NCBI GenBank assembly: GCA_020634375.1
Contig: JACKBX010000016.1
Location: forward strand, 1-54,077
Length of the DNA: 54,077 bases
Direction: 5' to 3'
Origin: Ardenticatenaceae bacterium
Lineage (GTDB): Bacteria > Chloroflexota > Anaerolineae > Promineifilales > Promineifilaceae
In this document: piece by piece, positions 1 through 9,358 of the stretch
Position numbering within the stretch: position 1 is the first letter of the stretch
How the letters are laid out: every line of letters starts with the position of its first letter
Translations under genes and position numbers: made by a program
Notes under the pieces: model-generated
What the model saw: the letters and a program-made list of their open reading frames with translations, nothing else
What the model was told of the DNA's origin: nothing
Database searches by the model: none

Positions 1-3000
1 GCGCTGCTTCTCGACGCGCCCGACGCATCCGCAAGCGAATCCGAGGCCAAGCAGTTGAGCAAACGCTGGGAACAAGAGACCTTTCTCATACAACAGTGGC
101 AAGCGCTGTTTGAGCGGCAAGATATAGACCAAGCCATATTCGCACAAGTTCAGGGGAAACTGGAAGCCGAGTTGGTGCAGTTGGAAATTAAAATGGGGCT
201 GCGTCAACCGGAGCCGCGTCCAGTGGTCGAGGTTGTGGCAGAAGAGACGGCCGTTACTGATGAAACGGCCGTTCCCCCCACCGACACACCCCCATCCCCC
301 AAACCCAAACGCCCCAAACGGCAACCCCTCACCTGGGATCGCGTTTGGGACACCCTCCTCTCCGAACGCACCCTCAAAGCCATCCTCTTTCTTGGCGTCA
401 TCCTCCTTATCGGCTCCGGCATTTCATGGGTAGTGTGGAACTGGAACACCTTCCCGCCCATTGTGCAAATCGCCTTCCTCGGCAGCTTCACCGCCCTGTT
501 TTATGCGCTGGGCTGGTACGTGCGCGTCAAAATGCGCCTGCCCGATTCCGGCATCGCCCTCAGCGCCGTCGCTTCCCTGCTCGTGCCGCTCGATTTTGTC
601 GCCTTCTACATTTCCGGCGGATTCCCCGCAGGCAGTTGGCCGCAGGTGTGGCTGGCCGCTTCCATTGTCTGCCTGCTGTTGTACAGCGTGGTTGCCCTGC
701 TGCTGCAAGCAGAATTCTTCGGCTATCTGATCAGCATCGCCGCCGTCAGTCTGTCGCTGGCGTTGTTTAATTTGCCGGGGGCGATGGCCTGGTGGCCGTT
801 GGGGGTCACGGCCGTTTCCCTACCCCTCGCTCTCCTTCACCACTTACTGCCACGCGGCCCGCAGCGCACACGTTTCCTCTCCCGCCCCTTCATTCATGCC
901 GCAGTGGGGACGGCCGTACCTGCCATGCTCCTCAGTTTCGGCGTCAGCCTTTTTACGCCGCCCGCGCAGGCTGGCTTTTACTACGCCCTCGCCGCCGCGT
1001 GGTGGCTGGGCGGGCTGACGATGCTCCTCGGAGTGCCCTATTTCCGCCTGCCGTCGCTGGTTTGGGCGATGCAGTTGGCCTTTCCCGCCGCCGTGTGGTT
1101 TACGCAGCGCGTGTTGTTCGCCGTGTGGCGCGTGCCCTTTGGCTGGCACGCTTTGGGATGGGCGTTGCTGGCCCCGTTCTATTTGCTGGCGGGCTGGTGG
1201 CTGCGACGGTATGAGGATGACGTGGTGCAAGGGTATGGGAAAACGGCCGTATCCATTGCCGCCCTCCTCATCACGATGAGCGGGTTCTGGTCATTGACCC
1301 ATGTGCCTGCGGCGGCCGTTGTCCATCCCCTGTTGGCCGCCGAGATGCTGGGCGCGGCCCTGCTCTGGCAGCAGCCCCGTTTGCTGTGGCTGATGAGCCT
1401 CTTCCTCGTCAGCGGCACGGGCGCGTGGCAGGGCAATCGCGGCGCCGCCCCCGCCGAGCTAACCCTGCCCTGGGCGCTGCTCGCCATCCTGCACCTCATT
1501 GCCGCAAAAAGAGCGGACGCAGAGATACGCGGAGGGGCGCAGAGATTCGCAGAGAAAGAAGAGAAGAAAGAGAAGGGAGAAGCAGATCATGCACCCCGTC
1601 ACCCTGTCACCCCTGCTCCCCTGCTCCTCCGCTCCCTTGCTCCCCAGCCTCTTTACGGCGCGGCCGTCGCTATCGCTGCCCTTGCCGTGCTGCCCGCGCT
1701 GGCCTTCTTTGACCGGCCGCTGCTGACTTATGCGCTGGGCAACTGGATTGGCGTCAACGGCTGGCTGGCGTATCTGGCGCACGGCGAGCGGCTGGCGGGA
1801 TTGGCGCAGTTGTTGCAGCACCGCCGCCTGCAAAAGTTGGGCGCGGTCTGGTTCCATTGGCTGGCGGCGCTGCCGCTGGCGGGTTGGGTGTGGCTGCTGG
1901 TGATGGAGAACGGCCGTATCACCATCGCCACCACCCATTACACCTACACCCGCTTTGCCTATTGGCTGCCGCTGCTTTACGCGGCGTTGGCCTGGGGGCT
2001 GCTGGCGCTGGCCCTGTGGCTGCGGCAAAAACGGTGGGAGTACGGCCGTCCCTGGCAAACCGCCGCCCATTTCGCCAATGCCGCCGCGCTCTACTTCCTG
2101 ATTAGCGATACTGATGAGGCGTGGGGCGTGGCGGCGCTGTTTGTGATGGCCGGATTTTATCTGACGGCTGTGTGGCTGCTGCACAACCCGCGCCATTTCT
2201 ACACAGGCGGGGTGCTGCTGCCCGCTGCCACCGTCTTGCTGCTGATTTGGCTTGAGGCGGAACCGGCGATTTTCCCGGTGGCGCTGGCGGCCATCACCTG
2301 CGCCTATTTCCTGCTGCCCGTGCGTTTGAGCCAACTCTTTGCCGCGCCCGATCGCCTTACCCGCCCCATGTACCGCATGGGCAAATTCATGGCGATGGTT
2401 GCTACCCTGTTCATTTTCTTTGCCGCGTTTGATTATTGGAACTACGGTCAGCAGTGGTTATGGGTAGTAGCGATTGCGCCGCTGCTGCTGGCGTTGGGTT
2501 TCGCCGCGTATGCCTGGGAATTGCGGCGCGTGCGCTGGGCGCATCTCAGTGTGTGGATGGCGACGGCCAGCGGCGGCGTGGTGGTGAAGCTGCTTAGTTC
2601 GGGCACGGGGCGCTCGGCGGTGCTGGTGGCGGCGTTAGCCATCGCCTACATTTTGCTGGAGCGGCGGCTGCATGAGTTGGTACGGCAAAAAGGCGCTGCC
2701 CCGTTTTTCCGCGAGGCGTGGCTGCTGTATCGCCGCCCGCTGACGACGGCGGGGTGGGCGCTGTCGCTGGCGACAATTGGCGCGGCGCTGCTGCGTAATG
2801 TGGGCATCATCGGCACGCGGCTGTCTGAGTTTTGGGCGATTGTGGCGCTGCTGATGATTACCGGGCTGTACGCCATTGCCGCGCCGCTTTACAAAAAAGT
2901 GCCGTTTGTGTGGTTTGCCAGCCTGCTGTTTATCGCGCCCTGGACGTTGGGCACGCGCTGGCTGTTTGGCGATATTGCCTTGTGGCATACGGCCAGTTGG

Positions 3001-5499
3001 CTGGTTTGCGCGTTGGTTTTGTTGGCGGCGGGCGGGGCGCTGGCGTGGCGTGTGGGGCTGGGCGAGTGGTCGTGGCCGCCGCTGCTGGTGGCGCATGGGG
3101 TGGCATTGTTTGCGCTGTTGGCCGTTTTGCCGGATACGGCCGTTGGCAGTGTCACCCTCCTCTTGGGCAGCCTGTTTTATGTGGGGGCAACGGCCGTTGA
3201 CCACCTTTTTGGGCCGCGCCCGAACGCCCGCTTTTTGTATCCGGCGTTGGGACTGCTGCCGCTGTGGGCGGCGTATGTGCTGCAATGGGCTGCGCCGGCG
3301 GCTTCGTGGACGGCCGTTGGTTTGCTGGTATTGACCTTTGCCTGGCCGTTGTTAATTGCGGGGCGGCGCATTCGCCATTGGGTGGCGGCGTATCAGTGGC
3401 CGTTTTATTGGGCGGCGTATGGCACGGCCGTTGCCGCCACCCTCCTCATTTTGCCCGACCGCCCGGTGCTGGTGGGCGTGCTACTCTTTGATGCGCTGTT
3501 AGCGGCGGCGTCGGCGGCGATTTTCCGCCAACCGCTGTGGCTGTATGCAGCGGCAGCGCTGCTGCCGTTGGCGTTGGGTGTGGCGGAGTGGGAGTTTGGC
3601 TGGCGCGATGGCTGGCAAATGGGCTGGATGCTGGCGTTGACGGCGTGGTTGTATTTGGGTGTGTCCGGGCTGCTGCACGGGCGTAAGCTGGCGCGGTACG
3701 CCATCCCGCTGCTAGTGGGGGTGTTTGTGACGGCCGTTCTCGCTTTGCCCTTTTCCGCATTTGACAGGGTGGGGGCGCTGGTGGGCTTTGCGTTGGTGGC
3801 GGGGGTGTTGGCGTGGACGGCCGTGTGGCGGCGTTGGCCGGTGGTACTCAGTTTGGCGACGGCGGTTGCCATTGTGCCCTATGCGGTGGCGGTGGATTTG
3901 CTGAATGTGCCGTTCCGCGACTATGGGCTGGCGGTGTGGCCGGGCATCCTGGCGGCGCTGCTGTTGGCGCGGTGGCTGGATGGGCTGTGGGGGATTGAGC
4001 CGGGGGCGGACGGTCGTAAATTCAATGCGCCCTTCCCCTGGGGTGATGCGAATGCGTGGGCGATGGCGCTGTGGCTGCGGCTGACGCGCTGGTGGGCGCT
4101 GCCGTTGTATGCGCTGGCTTTTGGCGGCGCGGCGCTGAGTTCACTGCTGGCGTTGCAGGTGGGTGGATGGCGTTGGGCGGCGGTGTTGGCGTTGGGCACG
4201 GCCGTTTATTTTTATGGATTGGCGCGGTTCCGGCTGCGGGGCTGGCTGCTGTTGGCCTGGGGCTGGCTGGAGTTGACGGCGCTGGCACTCATTCGTTGGG
4301 CGGGGCTGGCGGATTCGCCGACGCAGTTGGCGCTGGCTTTTGTGCCGATGACGGCGCTGACGTTGTTTGCGGCGCTGTTGGTGCAGGAGGTGCGCGGGGA
4401 GGGGGCGGTGGTTGCGAAGGTGGACGGCCGTTGGACGATGAAGTTGGGGGGATGGTCACGGCCGTTGTTTTTGCTGTTTTTTGCCACGCTGGGCGTGGCG
4501 CAGGTGTTGGCCTTGTTCCCTGGTGATGAGGGGGCGCTGGCGACGCTGCTGCATGGGCTGCTGCTGGCGGTGTTGGCTTCGTTTTGGCAGTTGCCGCTGT
4601 TGGCGTATGCGGCATTGGCGACGGGTTGGCTGGTGCTGACGCAGGCGCTGGATGTGACGAGTGCGGGGTTGCCGGTGGCGTTTGCGGCGCTGGCGGTGGG
4701 CTATGGGCTGGTGAGCTATGGGCTGCTGCTGGCAAAGCCAGAGGTGAAGGCGGGCTGGCGTTGGTTGAGGGTGTGGGAACGGCCGTTGCTCTTTAGTGGA
4801 TGGGTTATTTCTAGTGTGGCGCTGCTGCTGGCGTTGGGGCGCGGCGCGGGCGTTGTACCCGTTTTGATGCGGGCGCTGGTGGCTGTGCCGCATCTTGGGG
4901 TGCGGCAAACGGCGCTGGCGGCGATGCTGATCCGCACGTTTGCCGTGTTGGGCTTGTTTTACCTGATTGCCACGCTGATTGAGCGCAGGCCGCGCCTGAG
5001 TTATCTGGCGTTGTGGCTGCTGTTTTCGTCGTGGAGTTTTTGGCTGCTGCTGTTGGCCGGGGCGCGGGAGTTGCAGTTGTATGCCATCCCCGCCGGGCTG
5101 ATTTTGTTGGGGATGGGCTGGCTGGAATGGGTGCGGGGCAGCCGCGCCATTGCGCCCTGGCTGGATCGGGGCGCGGCGCTGCTGCTGTTGGGGTCGGCGT
5201 TTTGGCAGTCGTTTGGCGATTGGGGCGGGGTGTATGCGCTGATTATGGTGGTGGAGGGGCTGCTGTTGGTGTGGCTGGGCAGTTTGCGGCGGCTGCGGCG
5301 GCTGTTGTATGCGGGGGTGATGGGGGTGGTAACGGCCGTTGCTGGTCAACTCGTTGAACCGATTTTGGCGCTGAATACGGTTGTGCTGCTGCTGTTGGGG
5401 GCGCTGCTGGTGGCGCTGGGCATTGGCCTGGAGCGCCGCCTGGAGAAGGTGCGGGAGTTGTCGCAGGAGATGCGGGCGAAGTTGGAGAGGTGGGAGTGA
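1..5499 (+). CDS. Giant polytopic membrane protein (SCO7613/DUF2157-like), 5' end outside window
   Basis: The frame is open from base 1, so the gene very likely starts upstream; the first in-window start would be TTG at 55. At least 1814 residues are visible. The first ~100 residues are soluble, charged and then Pro-rich. The rest is an almost unbroken series of Leu/Ala/Trp-rich membrane segments, several dozen of them, separated by short Arg-rich loops. This architecture resembles very large Chloroflexota and actinobacterial proteins annotated as SCO7613 C-terminal-domain or DUF2157 membrane proteins; their biochemical role is unknown to me. An unusual charged, low-complexity stretch lies at about residues 483-530 (bases 1505-1646) and looks like an in-frame repeat insertion. 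The gene carries about 20 copies of the ACGGCCGT palindrome core. It is followed by an imperfect inverted repeat and the next + gene. Family assignment is moderate; the membrane nature is certain. Confidence 0.85.
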   Translation, partial: ALLLDAPDASASESEAKQLSKRWEQETFLIQQWQALFERQDIDQAIFAQVQGKLEAELVQLEIKMGLRQPEPRPVVEVVAEETAVTDETAVPPTDTPPSPKPKRPKRQPLTWDRVWDTLLSERTLKAILFLGVILLIGSGISWVVWNWNTFPPIVQIAFLGSFTALFYALGWYVRVKMRLPDSGIALSAVASLLVPLDFVAFYISGGFPAGSWPQVWLAASIVCLLLYSVVALLLQAEFFGYLISIAAVSLSLALFNLPGAMAWWPLGVTAVSLPLALLHHLLPRGPQRTRFLSRPFIHAAVGTAVPAMLLSFGVSLFTPPAQAGFYYALAAAWWLGGLTMLLGVPYFRLPSLVWAMQLAFPAAVWFTQRVLFAVWRVPFGWHALGWALLAPFYLLAGWWLRRYEDDVVQGYGKTAVSIAALLITMSGFWSLTHVPAAAVVHPLLAAEMLGAALLWQQPRLLWLMSLFLVSGTGAWQGNRGAAPAELTLPWALLAILHLIAAKRADAEIRGGAQRFAEKEEKKEKGEADHAPRHPVTPAPLLLRSLAPQPLYGAAVAIAALAVLPALAFFDRPLLTYALGNWIGVNGWLAYLAHGERLAGLAQLLQHRRLQKLGAVWFHWLAALPLAGWVWLLVMENGRITIATTHYTYTRFAYWLPLLYAALAWGLLALALWLRQKRWEYGRPWQTAAHFANAAALYFLISDTDEAWGVAALFVMAGFYLTAVWLLHNPRHFYTGGVLLPAATVLLLIWLEAEPAIFPVALAAITCAYFLLPVRLSQLFAAPDRLTRPMYRMGKFMAMVATLFIFFAAFDYWNYGQQWLWVVAIAPLLLALGFAAYAWELRRVRWAHLSVWMATASGGVVVKLLSSGTGRSAVLVAALAIAYILLERRLHELVRQKGAAPFFREAWLLYRRPLTTAGWALSLATIGAALLRNVGIIGTRLSEFWAIVALLMITGLYAIAAPLYKKVPFVWFASLLFIAPWTLGTRWLFGDIALWHTASWLVCALVLLAAGGALAWRVGLGEWSWPPLLVAHGVALFALLAVLPDTAVGSVTLLLGSLFYVGATAVDHLFGPRPNARFLYPALGLLPLWAAYVLQWAAPAASWTAVGLLVLTFAWPLLIAGRRIRHWVAAYQWPFYWAAYGTAVAATLLILPDRPVLVGVLLFDALLAAASAAIFRQPLWLYAAAALLPLALGVAEWEFGWRDGWQMGWMLALTAWLYLGVSGLLHGRKLARYAIPLLVGVFVTAVLALPFSAFDRVGALVGFALVAGVLAWTAVWRRWPVVLSLATAVAIVPYAVAVDLLNVPFRDYGLAVWPGILAALLLARWLDGLWGIEPGADGRKFNAPFPWGDANAWAMALWLRLTRWWALPLYALAFGGAALSSLLALQVGGWRWAAVLALGTAVYFYGLARFRLRGWLLLAWGWLELTALALIRWAGLADSPTQLALAFVPMTALTLFAALLVQEVRGEGAVVAKVDGRWTMKLGGWSRPLFLLFFATLGVAQVLALFPGDEGALATLLHGLLLAVLASFWQLPLLAYAALATGWLVLTQALDVTSAGLPVAFAALAVGYGLVSYGLLLAKPEVKAGWRWLRVWERPLLFSGWVISSVALLLALGRGAGVVPVLMRALVAVPHLGVRQTALAAMLIRTFAVLGLFYLIATLIERRPRLSYLALWLLFSSWSFWLLLLAGARELQLYAIPAGLILLGMGWLEWVRGSRAIAPWLDRGAALLLLGSAFWQSFGDWGGVYALIMVVEGLLLVWLGSLRRLRRLLYAGVMGVVTAVAGQLVEPILALNTVVLLLLGALLVALGIGLERRLEKVRELSQEMRAKLERWE
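264..273. repeat. Representative copy of the highly iterated palindrome AACGGCCGTT
   Basis: This is one copy of a 10-bp perfect palindrome, usually reduced to the 8-bp core ACGGCCGT, that recurs throughout the window. I count about 20 core copies in the first 6 kb. It is read as Thr-Ala-Val, Asn/Asp-Gly-Arg or Arg-Pro-Leu depending on frame, and it also lies between genes (about 6173, 24205, 28910, 32652). Use of all frames argues for selection or bias at the DNA level. It resembles, in behaviour only, the cyanobacterial HIP1 element. Confidence 0.95.
1505..1646. repeat. Low-complexity repeat block inside the giant membrane protein gene
   Basis: Two blocks lie side by side: a purine-rich one built on CGCAGAGA-type units (about 1512-1557) and a pyrimidine-rich one of CCCTGCTCC and TTGCTCCCC units (about 1592-1645). 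They interrupt the membrane-segment pattern with a Lys/Glu-rich then Pro/Leu-rich stretch while keeping the frame. The same CTTGCTCCCCTGCTCC unit recurs at about 28015-28045 at the end of lutA. Confidence 0.7.
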
Positions 5500-5507
5500 T
5501 GCGTGAT

Positions 5508-5558
5508 GCGTGAAACGTGAAACGTGACGAATGGCTTTTCACGTTTCACGCTTCACGC
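5508..5558. terminator. Imperfect inverted repeat of CGTGAAA units after the giant membrane gene
   Basis: The left arm at 5508-5527 pairs with the right arm at 5539-5558, about 19 of 20 positions, with an 11-nt loop. It sits between the stop at 5499 and the next start at about 5580. It could end transcription of the upstream gene, but it belongs to the same CGTGAAAC repeat family seen at 24314-24369, so it may simply be a dispersed repeat. There is no strong U-tract. Confidence 0.5.
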
Positions 5559-5579
5559 TTCACGTTTGCGAGAATGATC

Positions 5580-6131
5580 ATGAAGCGTATTAAACCGTAT
5601 TTGAAGATGCCCAGTGTCTGGTTTGCGCTGGCGCTGTTGTTGGCGAATGGCTTTGCCTGGGTGAGTGTGGCGACGCGCATTGATTTGGTGGAGGCGCAGC
5701 CGATTTTGCACCCGGAGATTGCGGAGATTCGCGCACACTGGCAGGCGCGGGACGCGGTGGGGGAGACGTTTAGTGTGTTGGTGACGGATCAGATGGCGAT
5801 GGAGACGATTGCCTGGTTTATGGAGCCGCGTGATTTGCCGTTTAGTCATCCGCAAATTGAGATTCATCCGGGCTATATTGTGGGCGGGGGGCTGGTGCAT
5901 GTGTTGGGGCTGCGCACGCCGGTGTTTGGGCGGGCGGCGATTTATTTGGAGAACGGCCGTCCCGAAGCGACGATTGAGGAGGTGGGAATTGCCGGGACGA
6001 AGGCGCCGGATTTTGTGCTGGCAGCGGTGGCGCAGGCGCAGCAGGTGTATGCTAATTTGCGGCTGCCGATTGAGATTACGACGCTGGATATGCGTGAGGG
6101 GGAGGTGTATATTGAGGGGGTGTATCGGTGA
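5580..6131 (+). CDS. Small membrane-anchored protein of unknown function
   Basis: The protein is about 183 residues. It has a short basic N-terminus and one hydrophobic segment at roughly residues 10-30, which would act as a signal anchor, followed by a soluble domain outside the membrane. The soluble part alternates short beta-like strands and ends in an acidic strand-turn-strand (GEVYIEGVYR). The layout loosely recalls LmeA/YpmS-type (DUF2993/DUF2140) envelope lipid-binding proteins, but I see no diagnostic motif, so this is only a suggestion. I chose ATG 5580; ATG 5574 two codons earlier is equally possible. The frame stays open back to 5517, but that part translates the inverted repeat and is probably not protein. 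It follows the giant membrane gene on the same strand and may be co-transcribed. Confidence 0.7.
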   Translation: MKRIKPYLKMPSVWFALALLLANGFAWVSVATRIDLVEAQPILHPEIAEIRAHWQARDAVGETFSVLVTDQMAMETIAWFMEPRDLPFSHPQIEIHPGYIVGGGLVHVLGLRTPVFGRAAIYLENGRPEATIEEVGIAGTKAPDFVLAAVAQAQQVYANLRLPIEITTLDMREGEVYIEGVYR

Positions 6132-6348
6132 GGAATAATGAATAATGAATTGTGAATTGTGAATTGTGAATGAACGGCCGTCGTAAGGAGTCTCTCAAGG
6201 CTGTGACCTCATTGACCGCGCTCAAGCAAATCGCAAAGGTCAATTTTGGGGGTTATACGACCTCAATCCTCCTGAAGATTTTACCCAGATACCTGACTTC
6301 TTGCATGATGCATTTGACGTTACAGAGATGTAGCTATAAGCAATTGTT
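6132..6348. other. Intergenic spacer with AATGAATTGTGAATT-type repeats
   Basis: Right after the stop at 6131 there is a run of AATAATGAAT and TGTGAATTG units (about 6134-6170), followed by an AACGGCCGT copy at about 6173. It separates two convergent genes. A 70-codon ORF at 6170-6382 starts inside the repeat and overlaps the end of the opposite gene; I do not consider it real. I found no clear terminator hairpin. Confidence 0.55.
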
Positions 6349-9222
6349 TTACAACGACAGCACCCGTTTGCCGCCGTCGTAAACGGTGATTGGCCCGTCT
6401 TGTGAAACGGTGATAGCCAGACAGTTGGCTTCGGCGCTCATTTTGGCGGCGCTGCTGTGGCGGGCGCCTTTGCCCGGCCCTACGTCTGCCAGTGTTTTGG
6501 CTTCCGGGCGCAGCAGTACCATGCAGCCGTGGAAGGTGCCATTATTATCCAGCACCGTTGCCCCATCTTGCTTGGCAAAGTTGATTAATTCGGCGTCGCT
6601 CATCTGGCTGGCGTCTGCGCGGAGAATGCTGGCGAACTCGCCGCTCTCGGTGGCATCGGATTGGGCTAGAATGCGAGCCGCGTCTCCCAACATAAAGATG
6701 GCCCCCTGGTTGTTTTCAGACATTTGGAAGGCGACGCGCAAGATGCGGCGCAGTAAGGAATGGTTGTGATTGCGTTTGGCTGCCAGGTCGGCAACGGCCG
6801 TATCCAACTGCGCAATACTTTCCGGGTACCAATCCCCATTAGCATAACGGCCCACCAGCTCTCCATTGGCGAAGACCCGTACCTGCTTACCGCCAAAAGG
6901 CACAAAAAAGACAATGGCATCGCACTGTCCAGAGATGGCCGCGTGATGGCGGAACTGCGGGCCAAGCAGCAAACTACTTGCTTCCGGCAGGGGCACATCC
7001 AACTTGTGGATGCCGCGCACGTAGCCGTAACGGTCTAGCACGTAACCCAGCACCAGACCATCCACCATTTTTGCCAGCGTGGTAAGGACATTGCGCATAC
7101 GGCGCACGTGGTCGTGGTAGACAAGCTGTACCTGGCTTTCTGGCAGCACGCGGCCAATGCGCATAGGGTCGCCGACGATGAAGGCGGTAGAGAGCGGCTT
7201 CTCTTCACTTTCGATTTGGGCGATGGTGGCGGCAATGTCGCAAATGTGAATCATGGAGGGGGCGTCAATTTGCTTGTGCCGTGCCAGGTCAAAGAGGAAT
7301 TCAATTCCGGCGTCAGCCATCCAGGCATCGAGGATACTTTCTTTTTCCAACAGAGCACGCATCCGTTCGGGGTCTACCTGTACTTGCGAGACTTCTTCCG
7401 GTTGCAAGCCGTGTGTGGCAGGGTAGAGGGCGGCTATCTGGCTGGCGAACTGACGTGCCAGAGCGTGACGGCCGTTTCCCTTTAACGCCCCTTCGCCTAC
7501 CGCTGCCAGTTCCAAGAGGGCGTACTCGCGCACGCGCTCCCAGCGGTCACGCGAGACATTTACCTGGCGCACTACCTCGTCCAAAAGCTGTCGCACCTGC
7601 GGGTCGGCGGTGTGGGTAATGGGCGCGGCGGGCTGCAAGTGGGCGTTGATGGCTGCCAGGTCGGGCAAGATGAGGGCGGTGAGATAGGGTTGGTTGTCTC
7701 CGAAAACGGCCGTTTCCGCCACAAACGCACTTTGCAATAAAGCCTCTTCCAGCGTTGCCGGAGCAACCTTGCGCCCTACAGAGAGCACAATTAAATGCTC
7801 GGTGCGCCCGGTGATGGTTAAAAAGCCATCCTCATCTAAAGCGCCCAGGTCGCCGCTGGCAAGCCAGCCCTCATCATCAAGAGCATTCTGCGTTTCTTCC
7901 GGCTGCCGCCAATAGCCGCGCATCAGCGATTCACCATGCACCCAAAGCTCGCCATCCACCGCCACACGCAGCGCGTAGCCAGGGGAAACCTGCCCCACCG
8001 ACCCGGCTCGCTGCATCGTGGGGCGGTTGGCGGCCGGAAAGCCGCCCACTTCCGTGAGGCTGTACAAGTTCAGCACAGGAATGCCAATCGCCTCGTAAAA
8101 CTCGTTTAATTGCTGCGGCAGGGTGGCCCCGCTAGAGTACAGGTAGCGCACGCGCCCGCCCAATTGCCCGCGCAGTTGTGCAAAAAAGGTCAACTCGGCG
8201 CGGCGATAAGCTTCAATAAGCGCGTCAGAAGCATTTGTCCCGGCGTTCCAATAAATACGCCCCTGGTTGAGCGCCCACTGGAAGACTTTTTGATTGGATT
8301 CTGGTTGTTGTGCCAGCCAGCCCATGCAGTGGTCGTAAAAGGATTCCAGGCTGTGTGGTGTGGCAAAAATAATGGTGGGACTGGTTTGCTGTAAACTCTC
8401 TAGCAAGGTGGCGCTATCTTCCGGTAGCGCGATGACGGGGACGCCATGCAGAAAACTGTGCAGAGTGGGGATCAGGCTGTGAACTTCACTCCAGGTTTTG
8501 AGGGGATAAAGCAGGTCGTTGCCATCGAAAGGAAAAATGTGCGCGGCGGAGGTCAGGCTGGCCTGTACTTGCTTATGCTCAAAGACCGCGCCTCTGGGTG
8601 TGCCGCCAGAGCCGGGCACGTAGAAGATGGTGGCAAGCTTGTGCATCCCAATGTTGACGGCGTGCTGCCGTAAATGAGGGTTTTCGCCGGTGAATCCGGC
8701 TGTTCCTGTGCTGGACGGCCGATTGCCGGAGAGGATTGTGCTTAGCAAGGTGAAGTCGTTTGGTAACTGTTCTGGGTGGCCGATGACCAGCGCTTTATGC
8801 AGATCGAGTAAGCGATCAACGACGCCGGGTTGCTGGGCGGCAGCGACGGCGGCGATGTGGGACGGCCGTTGCAACACCGCCAGCCGCGCTCCTGTGTCTT
8901 GCAGGATGGTTCGCAGGCCATCTGCGGAGAGGGAGATGTGCAGGGGAACGATGACGCCGCCAGAGAGCAAGGTTGCCACATAGGTGACAAGCCAGTCGAG
9001 TGAATTGTCTGCGGCCAGAGCAACGCGTTGGCCGTGTGTGATGCCCATCTCGTGGAAATAGGCGACAAGGCGGTAAACGAGGGCGCGAAAATGAGCGTAG
9101 CTGATTTTACGGAAACGCTGCCCGTGCCGCACGATCAAGCACGGCCGTTCGGCATAGGTATCCATTGCGTTCAGAAACGCTTCATTCAGGGTTTGTGCCG
9201 ATTGTTGCCTATCTGCCATCAT
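6349..9222 (-). CDS. Acyl-CoA ligase-like AMP-forming enzyme fused to tandem diadenylate-cyclase-like (DAC) modules
   Basis: With ATG 9222 the protein has 957 residues; a TTG at 9258 would add 12. Residues ~1-620 are an ANL-superfamily adenylation domain: an altered phosphate loop (VPGSGGTPRGAV instead of the usual TSGTTGxPKG), YSLTE, GELWVHGE, SGDLGALDEDGF and TGRTEHLIV. Such enzymes activate fatty acids with ATP. Residues ~660-957 look like two copies of a DAC fold as in CdaZ/DisA, which makes c-di-AMP. Copy 1 has AFIVGD, DGL (~723) and FRHHAAIS (~756). Copy 2 has AIFMLGD (~839), DGA (~885) and GARHSSAAKMS (R~921). Canonical DAC motifs are DGA and RHR, so copy 2 is closer to active and copy 1 looks degenerate. 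The gene stands alone on the minus strand. The fusion is unusual; ligase assignment is firm, DAC assignment moderately so. Confidence 0.85.
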   Translation of the reverse strand: MMADRQQSAQTLNEAFLNAMDTYAERPCLIVRHGQRFRKISYAHFRALVYRLVAYFHEMGITHGQRVALAADNSLDWLVTYVATLLSGGVIVPLHISLSADGLRTILQDTGARLAVLQRPSHIAAVAAAQQPGVVDRLLDLHKALVIGHPEQLPNDFTLLSTILSGNRPSSTGTAGFTGENPHLRQHAVNIGMHKLATIFYVPGSGGTPRGAVFEHKQVQASLTSAAHIFPFDGNDLLYPLKTWSEVHSLIPTLHSFLHGVPVIALPEDSATLLESLQQTSPTIIFATPHSLESFYDHCMGWLAQQPESNQKVFQWALNQGRIYWNAGTNASDALIEAYRRAELTFFAQLRGQLGGRVRYLYSSGATLPQQLNEFYEAIGIPVLNLYSLTEVGGFPAANRPTMQRAGSVGQVSPGYALRVAVDGELWVHGESLMRGYWRQPEETQNALDDEGWLASGDLGALDEDGFLTITGRTEHLIVLSVGRKVAPATLEEALLQSAFVAETAVFGDNQPYLTALILPDLAAINAHLQPAAPITHTADPQVRQLLDEVVRQVNVSRDRWERVREYALLELAAVGEGALKGNGRHALARQFASQIAALYPATHGLQPEEVSQVQVDPERMRALLEKESILDAWMADAGIEFLFDLARHKQIDAPSMIHICDIAATIAQIESEEKPLSTAFIVGDPMRIGRVLPESQVQLVYHDHVRRMRNVLTTLAKMVDGLVLGYVLDRYGYVRGIHKLDVPLPEASSLLLGPQFRHHAAISGQCDAIVFFVPFGGKQVRVFANGELVGRYANGDWYPESIAQLDTAVADLAAKRNHNHSLLRRILRVAFQMSENNQGAIFMLGDAARILAQSDATESGEFASILRADASQMSDAELINFAKQDGATVLDNNGTFHGCMVLLRPEAKTLADVGPGKGARHSSAAKMSAEANCLAITVSQDGPITVYDGGKRVLSL

Positions 9223-9358
9223 AGCGTAACTGTTATCACGATTCCGCCAATTGCGCAATGAGAGACCCGCAAGGTTACCCTTTCAAAAGGGGGGGATTTC
9301 CGGTAAACTACGGGCAATCATTGTTTGGGTGTGCGATTGCGTGAGAAGAAGTGAAGAG

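Noticed and set aside
264..273. AACGGCCGTT considered as a transcription-factor site
   Set aside because: Far too frequent and mainly inside genes; a genome-wide iterated element fits better.
1459..2334. Minus-strand ORF of 291 codons inside the giant membrane gene
   Set aside because: Very rich in Arg, Gln and His with no domain pattern; it is the antisense shadow of a GC-rich membrane gene.
4456..5349. Minus-strand ORF of 297 codons
   Set aside because: Gln/Arg/Pro/His-rich shadow of Leu/Ala-rich sense codons; no ribosome binding site or motif.
5517..5573. Upstream extension of the small membrane protein
   Set aside because: Translates the inverted repeat; the hydrophobic anchor begins just after ATG 5574/5580.
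6170..6382. 70-codon + ORF between convergent genes
   Set aside because: Starts within a repeat and overlaps the 3' end of the opposite gene; no family features.
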